Translations under genes and position numbers: made by a program
Shown here: one piece after another, positions 37,270-46,808 of the stretch
Position numbering within the stretch: the first letter of the stretch is position 1
How the letters are laid out: each line of letters begins with the position of its first letter
NCBI RefSeq assembly: GCF_011064285.1
Contig: NZ_CP049331.1
Span: 558,001 to 622,000, forward strand
DNA from: Vibrio ziniensis
GTDB lineage: Bacteria; Pseudomonadota; Gammaproteobacteria; Enterobacterales; Vibrionaceae
Length of the DNA stretch: 64,000 bases
Reading direction: 5' to 3'
Notes under the pieces: generated by a model
The model's input: only the letters and a program-made list of their open reading frames with translations
Databases searched by the model: none
What the model was told of the DNA's origin: nothing

Positions 37270-37665
37270 ATGCCAAAAGAATTTAGCCGCACTCAACGTG
37301 TGTCTCAACAATTACAAAAAGAACTCGCAATGATCCTTCAACGCGAAGTTCGTGACTCTCGTTTAGGAATGGTGACCATTTCTGACGTGGAAGTTTCTCG
37401 TGATCTCGCTTACGCGAAAGTATTCGTAACTTTCCTATGTGTTGGTGAGCAAACTCCAGAGTCTTGTCTAAAAGCTTTACGTGAACACGAAGTTCATATC
37501 CGTATGATGCTTGGTAAGCGTATTCGCTTACGTCTAACTCCAGAAATTCGTTTCCATTACGACAGCACCTTAGTTGAAGGTATGCGTATGTCTAACCTTG
37601 TTTCTGAAGTAGTAAGTAGCGACAAGCAAAAGCAAAAAGAAGCAGGTCGTGAGGACGAAGAGTAA
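37270..37665 (+). CDS. rbfA: Ribosome-binding factor A
   Basis: 131 residues from ATG 37270 ([14 protein letters not shown]). An in-frame upstream ATG at 37219 lies in the intercistronic hairpin and is rejected. KH-fold protein needed for 30S maturation at low temperature. Its stop overlaps the truB start (TAATG), showing translational coupling. Confidence 0.96.
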   Translation: MPKEFSRTQRVSQQLQKELAMILQREVRDSRLGMVTISDVEVSRDLAYAKVFVTFLCVGEQTPESCLKALREHEVHIRMMLGKRIRLRLTPEIRFHYDSTLVEGMRMSNLVSEVVSSDKQKQKEAGREDEE

Positions 37666-38603
37666 TGGCTCGTCGTCGTAAAGGGCGTCCGATTAATGGT
37701 GTGGTGCTGATTGATAAACCAACTGGCATCTCATCCAACGACACCTTACAAAAAGTTAAACGCCTTTTCTTTGCTGAAAAAGCAGGGCATACCGGAGCGC
37801 TAGACCCACTTGCAACCGGAATGCTGCCTATTTGTTTAGGCGAAGCGACTAAGTTTTCTCAGTTTTTGCTTGATTCCGATAAGCGTTATCGTGTGATTGC
37901 AAAACTGGGTGAACGTACCGATACATCAGATTCAGACGGTGAAGTGGTTGAAACACGTGACGTGAATGTTGATCGTGAAACGCTGATGAGCTGTATCGAA
38001 AAATTCCGTGGTGAAACAGACCAAGTACCATCAATGTTTTCGGCATTGAAATACCAAGGTCGTCCATTGTACGAATATGCTCGTCAAGGTATCGAAGTTC
38101 CGCGTGAGTCTCGCAAAATCACTGTTTACGACATCGTACTGCATCGTTTTGACAACGGTGAAGTTGAGATGGAAGTTCACTGCTCAAAAGGCACTTACAT
38201 CCGTACAATAGTTGACGATTTAGGTGAAATGCTAGGTTGTGGCGCGCATGTAACTATGCTGCGTCGTACTGGTGTAGCGAAATATCCATATGAAAATATG
38301 GTGACGCTTGAGCAGCTTAACGAAATGGTTGAGCAGGCACACCGTGAAGAACGTTCACCTTATGATGTTCTTGATGAATTACTGTTGCCAATGGATACCG
38401 CTGTACAAGATTTGCCAGAAGTAAACCTTGTGTCTGAGTTGGTTGATATGGTTCAACACGGACAGCCTGTTCAGGTATTTGGAGCTCCAACTGAAGGCAT
38501 TGTTCGTATGACTGGCGGCGAAGAACGTTTGTTCTTAGGTGTTGCTGAAATCGATAATGATGGAAAGGTAGCCCCAAAACGTTTGGTTGTTTTTCCGCAG
38601 TAA
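37665..38603 (+). CDS. truB: tRNA pseudouridine-55 synthase TruB
   Basis: 312 residues. Catalytic aspartate in [20 protein letters not shown]; other signatures are [20 protein letters not shown] and [15 protein letters not shown]. The C-terminal PUA-like domain is shorter and acidic. Forms pseudouridine 55 in the T-loop of tRNAs. Start overlaps the rbfA stop. Confidence 0.97.
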   Translation: MARRRKGRPINGVVLIDKPTGISSNDTLQKVKRLFFAEKAGHTGALDPLATGMLPICLGEATKFSQFLLDSDKRYRVIAKLGERTDTSDSDGEVVETRDVNVDRETLMSCIEKFRGETDQVPSMFSALKYQGRPLYEYARQGIEVPRESRKITVYDIVLHRFDNGEVEMEVHCSKGTYIRTIVDDLGEMLGCGAHVTMLRRTGVAKYPYENMVTLEQLNEMVEQAHREERSPYDVLDELLLPMDTAVQDLPEVNLVSELVDMVQHGQPVQVFGAPTEGIVRMTGGEERLFLGVAEIDNDGKVAPKRLVVFPQ

Positions 38604-38619
38604 TATCTAGAAATAGCGC

Positions 38620-38648
38620 TTGTGTGGTTAAAGGTAATTCCCTATAAT
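38620..38648 (+). promoter_or_regulatory. Sigma-70 promoter of rpsO
   Basis: TTGTGT and a perfect TATAAT are separated by 17 bases, just after the truB stop. Transcription is expected near 38655. Confidence 0.75.
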
Positions 38649-38659
38649 CCACGCTCCTC

Positions 38660-38688
38660 GTGTCGGCTGAATCAGAGATTGGCGACAC
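38660..38688 (+). promoter_or_regulatory. rpsO leader hairpin, candidate S15 autoregulation site
   Basis: GTGTCG pairs with CGACAC around a 17-base loop in the 65-base leader, with the ribosome-binding site TAGGAGAG 20 bases further on. S15 represses its own translation through leader RNA folds in several bacteria; the fold type here is not determined. Confidence 0.45.
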
Positions 38689-38719
38689 AAATATAAACTT
38701 AACTCTTTAGGAGAGAATT

Positions 38720-38989
38720 ATGTCTCTGAATGCAGAAACTAAAGCAGCAATCGTTGCAGAATACGCACGTTCTGAAGGCGACACAGGTTCACCAGAAGTT
38801 CAAGTAGCACTACTTACAGCTTCTATCAACCACCTACAAGGTCACTTCAAAGAACACAAAGGCGATCACCACAGCCGTCGTGGTCTTCTACGTATGGTTT
38901 CTAGCCGTCGTAAACTTCTAGACTACCTAAAAGGTAAAGATCTAGAGCGTTACCACGCGCTAATCAGCCGTCTAGGTCTACGTCGCTAA
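38720..38989 (+). CDS. rpsO: 30S ribosomal protein S15
   Basis: 89 residues, the universal length. Key motifs are [38 protein letters not shown] and [16 protein letters not shown]. Binds 16S rRNA early in assembly. Strong TTAGGAGAG ribosome-binding site; codon use is that of a highly expressed gene. Confidence 0.98.
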   Translation: MSLNAETKAAIVAEYARSEGDTGSPEVQVALLTASINHLQGHFKEHKGDHHSRRGLLRMVSSRRKLLDYLKGKDLERYHALISRLGLRR

Positions 38990-39014
38990 TCGACGTCTGC
39001 CAAGCAGGTTTAAG

Positions 39015-39039
39015 AAAAAGGGGCATTATGCCCCTTTTT
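39015..39039 (+). terminator. Intrinsic terminator of rpsO
   Basis: AAAAAGGGGCA pairs with TGCCCCTTTTT around three bases, 25 bases past the stop. Some read-through to pnp is likely, as in E. coli. Confidence 0.9.
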
Positions 39040-39128
39040 TGTGTCTGCTATTTAGTTCTCCCCTTGAAAAGGGAGGAGAAAAATACCCCAATTTTTTCCT
39101 GAAATTAGCATCTTGCTGCAAGCGGGTA

Positions 39129-39134
39129 TATACT
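39129..39134 (+). promoter_or_regulatory. -10 element (TATACT) of a pnp promoter
   Basis: TATACT with a weak -35 (TTAGCA) 18 bases upstream, ahead of a 200-base structured leader. Confidence 0.4.
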
Positions 39135-39173
39135 ATGCGCGGCGAAATCCTTCATTAGGATTTTAAACCTAAG

Positions 39174-39296
39174 CTCACTACATTACAGTCAACCACGTCG
39201 ACCAAACGGTCGCGGCTATCCAAAGCGTGTTTGCAAGCCCTCTTTTGTTGGCATAGTGAAGCGCGTTTTCACTAGTCGCGATTCGTAATGTGTGAG
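39174..39296 (+). promoter_or_regulatory. Long-range structured leader of pnp (likely RNase III/PNPase autoregulation)
   Basis: The outer arms CTCACTACATTAC (39174-39186) and GTAATGTGTGAG (39285-39296) pair over 12 bases with one bulge, closing a domain with inner hairpins: CGACC / GGTCG near 39200 and AGTGAA / TTCACT near 39255-39275. E. coli pnp is autoregulated through RNase III cleavage of a leader stem followed by PNPase action; the analogous role here is inferred. Confidence 0.65.
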
Positions 39297-39343
39297 ATTC
39301 ATTTATTTAGTCTGGGCATTAGCTCAGAGCAAGGAATATTTAC

Positions 39344-41476
39344 ATGTTCGAAAAACCAGTTGTTAAAACGTTTCAGTATGGCAACCACACTGTAACGCTA
39401 GAAACAGGTGTTATTGCTCGTCAAGCAACATCAGCAGTAATGGTTACTATGGATGATACCGCAGTATTCGTATCTGTTGTTGGTAAAAAAGAAGCAGTAG
39501 AAGGCCAAGATTTCTTCCCTCTAACTGTAAACTACCAAGAGCGTACTTACGCTGCAGGTAAGATCCCTGGTGGCTTCTTCAAACGTGAAGGTCGTCCTTC
39601 AGAAGGCGAAACTCTTATCGCTCGTCTGATCGACCGCCCAATCCGTCCACTGTTCCCAGATGGCTTTACTAACGAAGTTCAAGTTATCGCAACAGTAATG
39701 TCTGTGAACCCAGATGTTCAGCCAGACATCGTAACTATGATTGGTACTTCTGCAGCGCTTGCGATTTCAGGTATCCCATTCAACGGTCCTATCGGTGCTG
39801 CACGTGTTGGTCACATCGATGGTCAACTAGTACTGAACCCAAGTGAAAAAGAACTAGCGACGTCTCGTCTAGACCTAGTTGTTGCTGGTACTGATTCTGC
39901 AGTTCTAATGGTTGAATCAGAAGCTGACAACCTAACTGAAGAAGAGATGCTTTCTGCAGTTGTATTTGGTCACGACCAACAACAAACTGTAATCAATGCA
40001 ATCAATGAGTTTGCAGCTGAAGTTGCTACTCCTGCATGGAACTGGACTGCACCTGCTGAGAACACAGAGCTTAAAGCGAAAATTGCTGAACTTGCTGAAG
40101 CTAAATTGGTTGAAGCTTACCAAATCACTGAAAAAATGGCGCGTTATGACCGCATCCATGAAATCAGTGCAGAAGTAAACGAGAAGCTACTTGCTGAAAA
40201 CGAAGAGTTGAACCTAAAAGAAGTACACACTATTTTCCACGATCTAGAGAAAGTAGTTGTACGTCGTAGCATCATCGCTGGTAACCCACGTATCGATGGC
40301 CGTGAAAAAGACATGGTTCGTGCACTAGACGTACGTACTGGCGTTCTTCCACGTACTCACGGTTCTGCGCTATTTACTCGTGGCGAAACTCAGGCTCTAG
40401 TAACGGCAACTCTAGGTACTCAACGTGATGCTCAAATCATCGACGAACTAACTGGTGAGAAGAAAGATTACTTCCTACTACACTACAACTTCCCTCCATA
40501 CTGTGTTGGTGAAACTGGTTTTGTAGGTTCACCTAAGCGTCGTGAAATCGGCCACGGTAAACTGGCTAAACGTGGTATTGCAGCAGTAATGCCTTCTCCA
40601 GAAGAATTCCCGTACACAGTACGTGTGGTTTCAGAAATCACTGAATCAAACGGTTCTTCTTCAATGGCTTCTGTTTGTGGTACTTCTCTAGCTCTTATGG
40701 ATGCTGGTGTACCAATCAAGTCTTCTGTTGCGGGTATCGCAATGGGTCTTGTTAAAGAAGGCGACGATTTCGTTGTTCTTTCAGACATCCTTGGTGACGA
40801 AGACCACCTAGGTGATATGGACTTTAAAGTAGCAGGTACTAACACTGGTATCACTGCACTTCAAATGGACATCAAAATTGAAGGTATCACTAAAGAGATC
40901 ATGCAAATTGCTCTTAACCAAGCGCAAGGTGCACGTAAGCATATCCTATCTGTGATGGATCAAGCTATCTCTGGTGCTCGTGCAGATATCTCTCAATTTG
41001 CTCCACGTATCCACACAATGAAGATCAACGCTGAGAAGATCAAAGACGTTATCGGTAAAGGTGGTGCAGTTATCCGTGCTCTGACTGAAGAGACTGGTAC
41101 AACTATCGAAATCGAAGATGACGGTACAATCAAGATCGCAGCAACTTCTGGTGAGCAAGCGAAAGAAGCGATTCGTCGTATCGAGCAAATCACTGCTGAA
41201 GTTGAAGTTGGTAAGATCTACACGGGTAAAGTTGCTCGTCTAGCAGACTTCGGAGCATTCGTAACTGTTCTGCCAGGTAAAGACGGTCTAGTTCATATTT
41301 CTCAAATCGCTGATCAGCGTGTAGAGAAAGTGTCTGACTTCCTAACTGAAGGCCAAGAAGTTCAAGTTAAAGTACTTGAAATCGATCGCCAAGGCCGTGT
41401 TCGTCTAAGTATGAAAGAAGCGGTAGAGAAGCCAGCTACAGAAGCAGCAACTGATTCAGCTCCAGAAGCAGAATAA
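39344..41476 (+). CDS. pnp: Polyribonucleotide nucleotidyltransferase (PNPase)
   Basis: 710 residues. Two RNase PH domains joined by a helical linker, then KH ([17 protein letters not shown]) and S1 ([26 protein letters not shown]). Phosphorolytic 3'-5' exoribonuclease and degradosome partner. The catalytic region includes [22 protein letters not shown] sequence ([15 protein letters not shown]). Strong codon bias. AAGGAA lies before the ATG. Confidence 0.98.
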   Translation: MFEKPVVKTFQYGNHTVTLETGVIARQATSAVMVTMDDTAVFVSVVGKKEAVEGQDFFPLTVNYQERTYAAGKIPGGFFKREGRPSEGETLIARLIDRPIRPLFPDGFTNEVQVIATVMSVNPDVQPDIVTMIGTSAALAISGIPFNGPIGAARVGHIDGQLVLNPSEKELATSRLDLVVAGTDSAVLMVESEADNLTEEEMLSAVVFGHDQQQTVINAINEFAAEVATPAWNWTAPAENTELKAKIAELAEAKLVEAYQITEKMARYDRIHEISAEVNEKLLAENEELNLKEVHTIFHDLEKVVVRRSIIAGNPRIDGREKDMVRALDVRTGVLPRTHGSALFTRGETQALVTATLGTQRDAQIIDELTGEKKDYFLLHYNFPPYCVGETGFVGSPKRREIGHGKLAKRGIAAVMPSPEEFPYTVRVVSEITESNGSSSMASVCGTSLALMDAGVPIKSSVAGIAMGLVKEGDDFVVLSDILGDEDHLGDMDFKVAGTNTGITALQMDIKIEGITKEIMQIALNQAQGARKHILSVMDQAISGARADISQFAPRIHTMKINAEKIKDVIGKGGAVIRALTEETGTTIEIEDDGTIKIAATSGEQAKEAIRRIEQITAEVEVGKIYTGKVARLADFGAFVTVLPGKDGLVHISQIADQRVEKVSDFLTEGQEVQVKVLEIDRQGRVRLSMKEAVEKPATEAATDSAPEAE

Positions 41477-41492
41477 GTTTACGTAAAAGATG

Positions 41493-41560
41493 AATGCGAA
41501 CTGTTTTCGCATTTTATCTAAAAAGCGTGTTATAAAGGGAGCGTAATTCGCTCCCTTTTT
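41493..41560 (+). terminator. Tandem hairpins after pnp, second with U-run
   Basis: The first stem is AATGCGAA / TTCGCATT at 41493-41513. The second stem AAAGGGAGCG / CGCTCCCTTT at 41534-41558 runs into TTTTT. The pair should terminate pnp mRNA and protect its 3' end. Confidence 0.85.
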
Positions 41561-41592
41561 CATGCGTTAGGGGTATACAGGAGTATCTATTA

Positions 41593-42516
41593 GTGAAATG
41601 GTTCAAAACCGCAGCGGCCAGTGCAGCGCTAATGCTATTAGCTGGATGTGCGAGCACCTCATCAGAATCGGATCAAACTGTACCATGGGTTTATCCACCA
41701 ATGGCTATTCCTTTACAGGCAAATGTTCAACAAGAAGTTCAAATCGCACGCTTGACGCAATTATTACAACGCTCTGATTTAACAGACGAAATACGAGCAA
41801 AAATGCTTTTTGAGCGAGGCAATGCTTATGACAGTGTGGGATTACGAGGTCTGGCTCGTTTAGATTTTACTCAGTCGTTAACGCTTAACCCTGCACAGCC
41901 CGATGTCTTCAATTTACTGGGTGTTTATTATACAGAGGCTGGTGATTTTGACGCGGCTTATGAATCCTTTGATTCAACTTTAGAACTTGATCCAGACAAT
42001 GAGTATGCAATGCGTAATCGAGCGGTTGCACTTTATTATGGAGATCGCCCACAACTTGCATTCGATGAAGCAGATAAACACTATCAAATGGATCCGAATG
42101 ATCCGTTTCGTGCTCTTTGGCGTTACATCATCAAGATGGATCTCGATCCTAAAGCTGCAAAAATTGAGCTCACTGAACAGCTTAAATCTCACAATGATGA
42201 ATGGGGTTGGTTGCTAGTTGCTATGATGCTCGACGAGATTTCAGAAGAGCAGCTTTTTAAAGCGGTGTTGACAAGTACTAGAGATAACAACTTATTGGCA
42301 CAACGTTTAACGGAAGCTTATTTCTATTTAGGTAAGCGTTACCAAATGCAAGGTGACTATGCCCATGCTGTATCGCTCTATAAACTTGCAATCTCATTTA
42401 ATGTATACGAATACGTAGAGCATCGTTATTCGTTTATTGAAATGGGACGTATCTATAAAAATCTGCGTGAAGCTCAGCAAGCGAAAGAGAAAGTAGATCT
42501 TACGGCTAGTGAGTAA
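41593..42516 (+). CDS. nlpI: Lipoprotein NlpI with TPR repeats
   Basis: 307 residues from a GTG start with CAGGAG nine bases upstream. Lipoprotein signal peptide with lipobox LLAGC (Cys19). TPR helices follow (ARLDFTQSLTLNPAQPDVFNLLGVYY; AAYESFDSTLELDPDNEYAMRNRAVAL). Outer-membrane lipoprotein that scaffolds peptidoglycan hydrolases and Prc-mediated degradation in E. coli. Follows pnp as in enterics. Its TAA stop is directly followed by a palindromic repeat element. Confidence 0.95.
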   Translation: MKWFKTAAASAALMLLAGCASTSSESDQTVPWVYPPMAIPLQANVQQEVQIARLTQLLQRSDLTDEIRAKMLFERGNAYDSVGLRGLARLDFTQSLTLNPAQPDVFNLLGVYYTEAGDFDAAYESFDSTLELDPDNEYAMRNRAVALYYGDRPQLAFDEADKHYQMDPNDPFRALWRYIIKMDLDPKAAKIELTEQLKSHNDEWGWLLVAMMLDEISEEQLFKAVLTSTRDNNLLAQRLTEAYFYLGKRYQMQGDYAHAVSLYKLAISFNVYEYVEHRYSFIEMGRIYKNLREAQQAKEKVDLTASE

Positions 42517-42688
42517 TACCAATCTGGAAAATTAATAGATCAGTGAATGGGCATCGATACGCAAGCCCTCTGAGCCAGAGATGGCTCAGCGGAGGTTCAC
42601 GGACGAATTGATGCGCGTTTGTGTTCGATGCCCATTTGTTGTTACACAGATATGCTCAGTCTGATCATATTTTTATCTAAGATGGCAT
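42516..42688 (+). repeat. Palindromic interspersed element, copy 2, abutting the nlpI stop codon
   Basis: About 173 bases, same layout as the copy at 6871 but more diverged. It starts ATACCAATCTGGAAAA and ends AAGATGGCAT, with inner TGATCA boxes and the GAGCCA / TGGCTC stem. The last A of the nlpI TAA is its first base, and its orientation follows the gene. It separates nlpI from the convergent plzC gene. Confidence 0.82.
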
Positions 42689-42754
42689 AACGTTTTGTTT
42701 TAATCGCTATGTAAAAAATTCAGTGTCGACACTGGATTTTTATTGGTTGAAGAG

Positions 42755-45103
42755 TTAATTGGTTAACTCTAGTCGAATAAGAACTTCTTCCGTCACATCA
42801 ATGATTTCGCCATAACCTGAAATTGAGCCGATTTCTTTTTCTAATGTTTTTGCTTGGTGGGCGCTAATTTGTGTTAGTTCATCTAAGTCACGCTTTAAAA
42901 GTACTGTAAATGGATCAAAAACCGGTGCTCCACAGAGGCGTAAAACAAAAATTTCTCCCATTAATTGTGCTTTCTGAATGAACTTAATTCTCTCTCTAGT
43001 AGTTGCGAAATCACTCAACAACTTGGTTTCAACTGATTGAATGCGAGTCCCAAACTTAATTGCCGCTATATAAACCTCATTGTACTGAGCTTCCGCACCA
43101 TCGATTCGTTTCATGGGGGTTGCTAGCAAAGTATTCGTATGCCCTTTAAAAATAGGCTCAAGAGATAGCTGACCTTCCTGCCCCAACTTAGCAAATAAGA
43201 CTAGATGTGACGGCAGAGGATAATTCACTCCAATTACTTTCGGTTTTAAGCTTGGGCCACTTTTTTCAACAAAAATAGGCGCGCTGACGATTTTGTAGAG
43301 CAGTATATTATGTAACCCTTCAAGTAATTGAGGGCTAGGAAGAATCTCTTCTTTTGGCTTGAGTTTATCTTGATTGTTCTCAATGATGCTGTTGAAAAAA
43401 GCGATCATTTTCATTGTCTGAGCGGTTTCGTCGATCATTAGATGCAGACGCTGTCCTTCAGGTCCGATGCGTATTACTTGATAAGGCACATTATTTAGAG
43501 GTAAGTTTTTGTCGTACAGTTTCAGCTCTAGATAATCGATGTTGATCATGTCACCCGCTTTCAATTGCACAGGGCTATTCATGAGCACATTTAGCCCACG
43601 TTTTGACAGATCTACAGTGGCGCCGTCGCCGAGTACTTGGCCATTTTGAATGACGTTAAGTGGTGTTTTTAAACGATAGCGTGGCTCTTTACGACGCGAA
43701 CGAGCGTCAAAATAGATACCTGTTGGTGCGCCCAACACTTTGCGTGGATGACGAAATGAGTTAAGAGCACTGCTTGGTAGTTGCGGTTTATCAACTAATA
43801 GGTAATCTTTTGAAGAGCTGAAATCACTGATTTCTTGAAGTATTCCACAGTGAGTTAATTTGTTGGATTGATTTGCCAGTTCGGTTGAATGGGCCGCGAG
43901 CTCTTCTCTTTCTTGCTCTGAAAGTTCGAACACAGATAGACGGAAAGCCTTCCAGCTCTCTTTACGAGCACCGATATGCCAGAATAATTTGCGTTGTTCG
44001 CTAGTGGCTTCAGGCATCATCATAGAAAAGAAGAATGTTTTATCCTGGTGCTCATGTTTGAAAGCGTAAAGCACGTTGTTGCTGCCACTTACCCCAGGTT
44101 TTGTCAGCATTTCCATTCGACTTTGATTAAACAAACTGCTTAAAGACTGTTGGTTACGCTCATCGTGCCAGTATTGCCAAAGTGAGTGATTATTTTCAGT
44201 AAGTAATGCCAGTTTTAGTTCATTACCGCTAAAAAATACGGGTAGATTACAAGTATGCTTGAGATAGATATGCTCGTAGCCTCGGGTCCGAGCCCTGATG
44301 ATTTTATCTTGGTTATCATGGCGAGCTTTTTGGCTGTTGTTTTTTAATGATATAGCAATTACTTTTTCAATGATTTCGCTTTCAGATAGTTTCAATGTAC
44401 GCAAATATTTGACGGCATCATTGTCATAAGATTCATCGACTCCTAAAACGCGGTACTCAATGGGTTTGTTTAAACCTTCAACTTGGGTGCTTTTACTCAG
44501 TTCAGTGAACTGAACCCAAATAGTATCGCCAAGTTTGTAGTTGAATGCGGAAGGAACTTTGAATTTAGCGCCCGATGCAGATAAATCAACACTCAAACCA
44601 TGAACAACTTGCTCATTACTCGGTAGGTGAATTTTTACTTGAGTATTAAGTCTTAAGCGGTTTTCCAAGCGTTTAAGATCGTAACCCAATTTGATAGGTT
44701 CAACCTCAAAACTACCTTCAATTGTGGCGTTTTTACTTTGATTTAAAGTACCTTGCTGCTTCATTACTCGAAAGTTGTTACGAGTATTGATTAAGCTTTC
44801 CCAAACCCCTTCGGTATAAGCGCCAAACTTTTTAATATTCTTGTGATATGAGTTAAACGCAACATCATCAAGCCAATGTTTACGTCCATCTAAGTCGTAT
44901 TCTCTGCATTCACCCTGAACTCGCCCTCTCAAGTCGATGCTTTTGGTACATGGCGTCATGACTCGATTCAATTCCATCTTTACTAAAAGTTTGACAGACG
45001 GCGGCTGGCCTCCTGTGAATTTATTCAGGAGTTGCTCAAAGTCGGCTGATTTATAAGCTGGGATGAGCCGTTCAGCGAGGGAGAGAATTTCAGATTGCTG
45101 CAT
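42755..45103 (-). CDS. plzC: Large double-PilZ-domain c-di-GMP receptor protein
   Basis: 782 residues with two PilZ domains. The first, near residues 140-200, has RLENR and DLSASG. The second, near 467-530, has RRKEPRYR (RxxxR) and DLSKRG (D/NxSxxG), the c-di-GMP contact motifs. The N-terminal and C-terminal regions are without recognised domains. No signal peptide or membrane helix. Divergent from radA, the same neighbour as the V. cholerae PilZ gene VC2344, which I recall as PlzC; the symbol is given on that basis. Probably a cytosolic effector that adjusts motility or surface behaviour to c-di-GMP; the target is unknown. Confidence 0.8.
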   Translation of the reverse strand: MQQSEILSLAERLIPAYKSADFEQLLNKFTGGQPPSVKLLVKMELNRVMTPCTKSIDLRGRVQGECREYDLDGRKHWLDDVAFNSYHKNIKKFGAYTEGVWESLINTRNNFRVMKQQGTLNQSKNATIEGSFEVEPIKLGYDLKRLENRLRLNTQVKIHLPSNEQVVHGLSVDLSASGAKFKVPSAFNYKLGDTIWVQFTELSKSTQVEGLNKPIEYRVLGVDESYDNDAVKYLRTLKLSESEIIEKVIAISLKNNSQKARHDNQDKIIRARTRGYEHIYLKHTCNLPVFFSGNELKLALLTENNHSLWQYWHDERNQQSLSSLFNQSRMEMLTKPGVSGSNNVLYAFKHEHQDKTFFFSMMMPEATSEQRKLFWHIGARKESWKAFRLSVFELSEQEREELAAHSTELANQSNKLTHCGILQEISDFSSSKDYLLVDKPQLPSSALNSFRHPRKVLGAPTGIYFDARSRRKEPRYRLKTPLNVIQNGQVLGDGATVDLSKRGLNVLMNSPVQLKAGDMINIDYLELKLYDKNLPLNNVPYQVIRIGPEGQRLHLMIDETAQTMKMIAFFNSIIENNQDKLKPKEEILPSPQLLEGLHNILLYKIVSAPIFVEKSGPSLKPKVIGVNYPLPSHLVLFAKLGQEGQLSLEPIFKGHTNTLLATPMKRIDGAEAQYNEVYIAAIKFGTRIQSVETKLLSDFATTRERIKFIQKAQLMGEIFVLRLCGAPVFDPFTVLLKRDLDELTQISAHQAKTLEKEIGSISGYGEIIDVTEEVLIRLELTN

Positions 45104-45163
45104 AGTTTTCTGTTAGAGTAGTGTTCTCTTAGTAAAATCGGCATTGATAGTGATTTCTTTAGC

Positions 45164-45189
45164 AATATGTTGCATTGATTCAACATATT
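45164..45189. promoter_or_regulatory. Perfect 9-bp inverted repeat between plzC and radA (candidate operator)
   Basis: AATATGTTG and CAACATATT flank an 8-base spacer in the 128-base divergent region, 61 bases from the plzC start and 43 from radA. It is AT-rich and symmetrical like a dimeric repressor site; no known consensus was recognised. Confidence 0.5.
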
Positions 45190-45231
45190 ATTAAAGTCTC
45201 GCTGTCACAACTTAGATGAATTTGAGGAACC

Positions 45232-46608
45232 ATGGTAAAAGCAAAACGTGCTTATGTGTGTAACGATTGCGGCGCAGATTTTCCCCGTTGGCAAGGCCAG
45301 TGTAATGCTTGTGGCGCGTGGAATACCATCGCTGAAGTGAGACTAGCAGCCTCTCCACAAGTTGCACGCAATGAGCGTCTTAGTGGTTATGCTGGTAGCG
45401 TAGAGTCTACGGTTCAAACTCTCTCTGAAATCAATTTGCAGGAAGTGCCACGTTTTAGCAGCGGTTTTAAAGAGTTAGATCGGGTGTTAGGTGGTGGTGT
45501 TGTTCCTGGAGCAGCAATCTTAATTGGTGGTAATCCGGGAGCAGGTAAGTCCACACTTTTGTTACAGACAATGTGTTTGCTTTCATCTCAAATGCCAACG
45601 CTTTATGTGACGGGTGAAGAATCACTTCAGCAGGTTGCTATGCGAGCTTCACGATTAGGTCTGCCTAAAGAACATCTGAAAATGCTCTCCGAAACCAACG
45701 TTGATAAGATTTGTCAGGTAGCAGAAAAAGAGCAACCAAGAATCATGGTGATTGACTCCATTCAGGTTATGCATGTGGCCGATGTTCAATCATCACCAGG
45801 CACCGTGGCTCAGGTAAGAGAATCAGCGACAGCGTTGACTCGTTACGCCAAGCAAAACAATGTCGCGGTGTTTATTGTCGGTCACGTCACTAAAGACGGT
45901 ACTTTGGCTGGTCCTAAAGTACTGGAGCATATTATCGATTGCTCAGTGTTGCTGGATGGGGGCTCTGATACTCGCTTTCGAACCTTGCGTAGCCACAAAA
46001 ACCGCTTTGGTGCAGTCAATGAACTTGGTGTCTTCGCAATGACAGGGCAAGGGCTACGAGAAGTGAGTAACCCATCTGCGATCTTCCTCTCACGTGGAGA
46101 AGAGGATACATCTGGAAGCTCTGTCATGGTTGTGTGGGAAGGTACTCGACCTTTGCTTGTTGAAATACAAGCATTGGTGGATTACTCACAGTTAGCTAAC
46201 CCTAGACGTGTTGCCGTAGGTCTGGAACAAAACCGACTCTCATTACTACTTGCTGTATTACATAAGCACGGTGGGCTACAAATGGCAGACCAAGATGTGT
46301 TTGTAAATGTGGTGGGCGGTGTAAAGGTAACTGAAACCAGTGCGGACTTAGCACTATTAATGGCTCTTTTATCTAGCTTTCGTGACAAACCACTACCAAA
46401 AGACGTCGTTATTTTCGGTGAAGTGGGACTGGCGGGGGAAATTCGTCCAGTACCAAGTGGACAAGAACGTTTAAATGAAGCATTCAAACATGGTTTTAAA
46501 AGGGCCATTGTACCTGCTGCGAATATGCCTAAAGGTGGTGTTGCAGGAATGCAGATACATGGCGTTAAGAAACTATCAGAGGCTATTGAGGCATTCGATG
46601 AGCTATAA
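45232..46608 (+). CDS. radA: DNA repair protein RadA (Sms)
   Basis: 458 residues. N-terminal zinc finger (Cys10, Cys13, Cys24, Cys27), RecA-like core with Walker A GGNPGAGKST, the RadA-specific KNRFG motif (HKNRFGAVNE) and a C-terminal Lon-like domain. A branch-migration helicase in recombination and natural transformation. GAGGAA lies six bases before the ATG. Confidence 0.97.
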   Translation: MVKAKRAYVCNDCGADFPRWQGQCNACGAWNTIAEVRLAASPQVARNERLSGYAGSVESTVQTLSEINLQEVPRFSSGFKELDRVLGGGVVPGAAILIGGNPGAGKSTLLLQTMCLLSSQMPTLYVTGEESLQQVAMRASRLGLPKEHLKMLSETNVDKICQVAEKEQPRIMVIDSIQVMHVADVQSSPGTVAQVRESATALTRYAKQNNVAVFIVGHVTKDGTLAGPKVLEHIIDCSVLLDGGSDTRFRTLRSHKNRFGAVNELGVFAMTGQGLREVSNPSAIFLSRGEEDTSGSSVMVVWEGTRPLLVEIQALVDYSQLANPRRVAVGLEQNRLSLLLAVLHKHGGLQMADQDVFVNVVGGVKVTETSADLALLMALLSSFRDKPLPKDVVIFGEVGLAGEIRPVPSGQERLNEAFKHGFKRAIVPAANMPKGGVAGMQIHGVKKLSEAIEAFDEL

Positions 46609-46762
46609 GTGCGGGTCGATTCCTAAAATATGAGAGTAAAAGAAAATATTTTTGAATTAGCTCGCGTCTTGGGAAGGAATCGCCTATATTTCACGATCAT
46701 TAGCTGTAGTTAAATATTTTTTAAGGGCAGCGGCTTGCAGGGGTATCAGTCTTGACAGATTA

Positions 46763-46771
46763 TGATATACT
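46763..46771 (+). promoter_or_regulatory. Extended -10 promoter of fusA2
   Basis: TGATATACT is an extended -10 (TGn then TATACT), which can work without a good -35; TTGACA at 46752 is too close to pair with it. The discriminator CTGCGCGCA is GC-rich, as in growth-rate-controlled promoters. Confidence 0.55.
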
Positions 46772-46808
46772 CTGCGCGCATTTTATATCCTATTAACAGA
46801 GTAAGACA

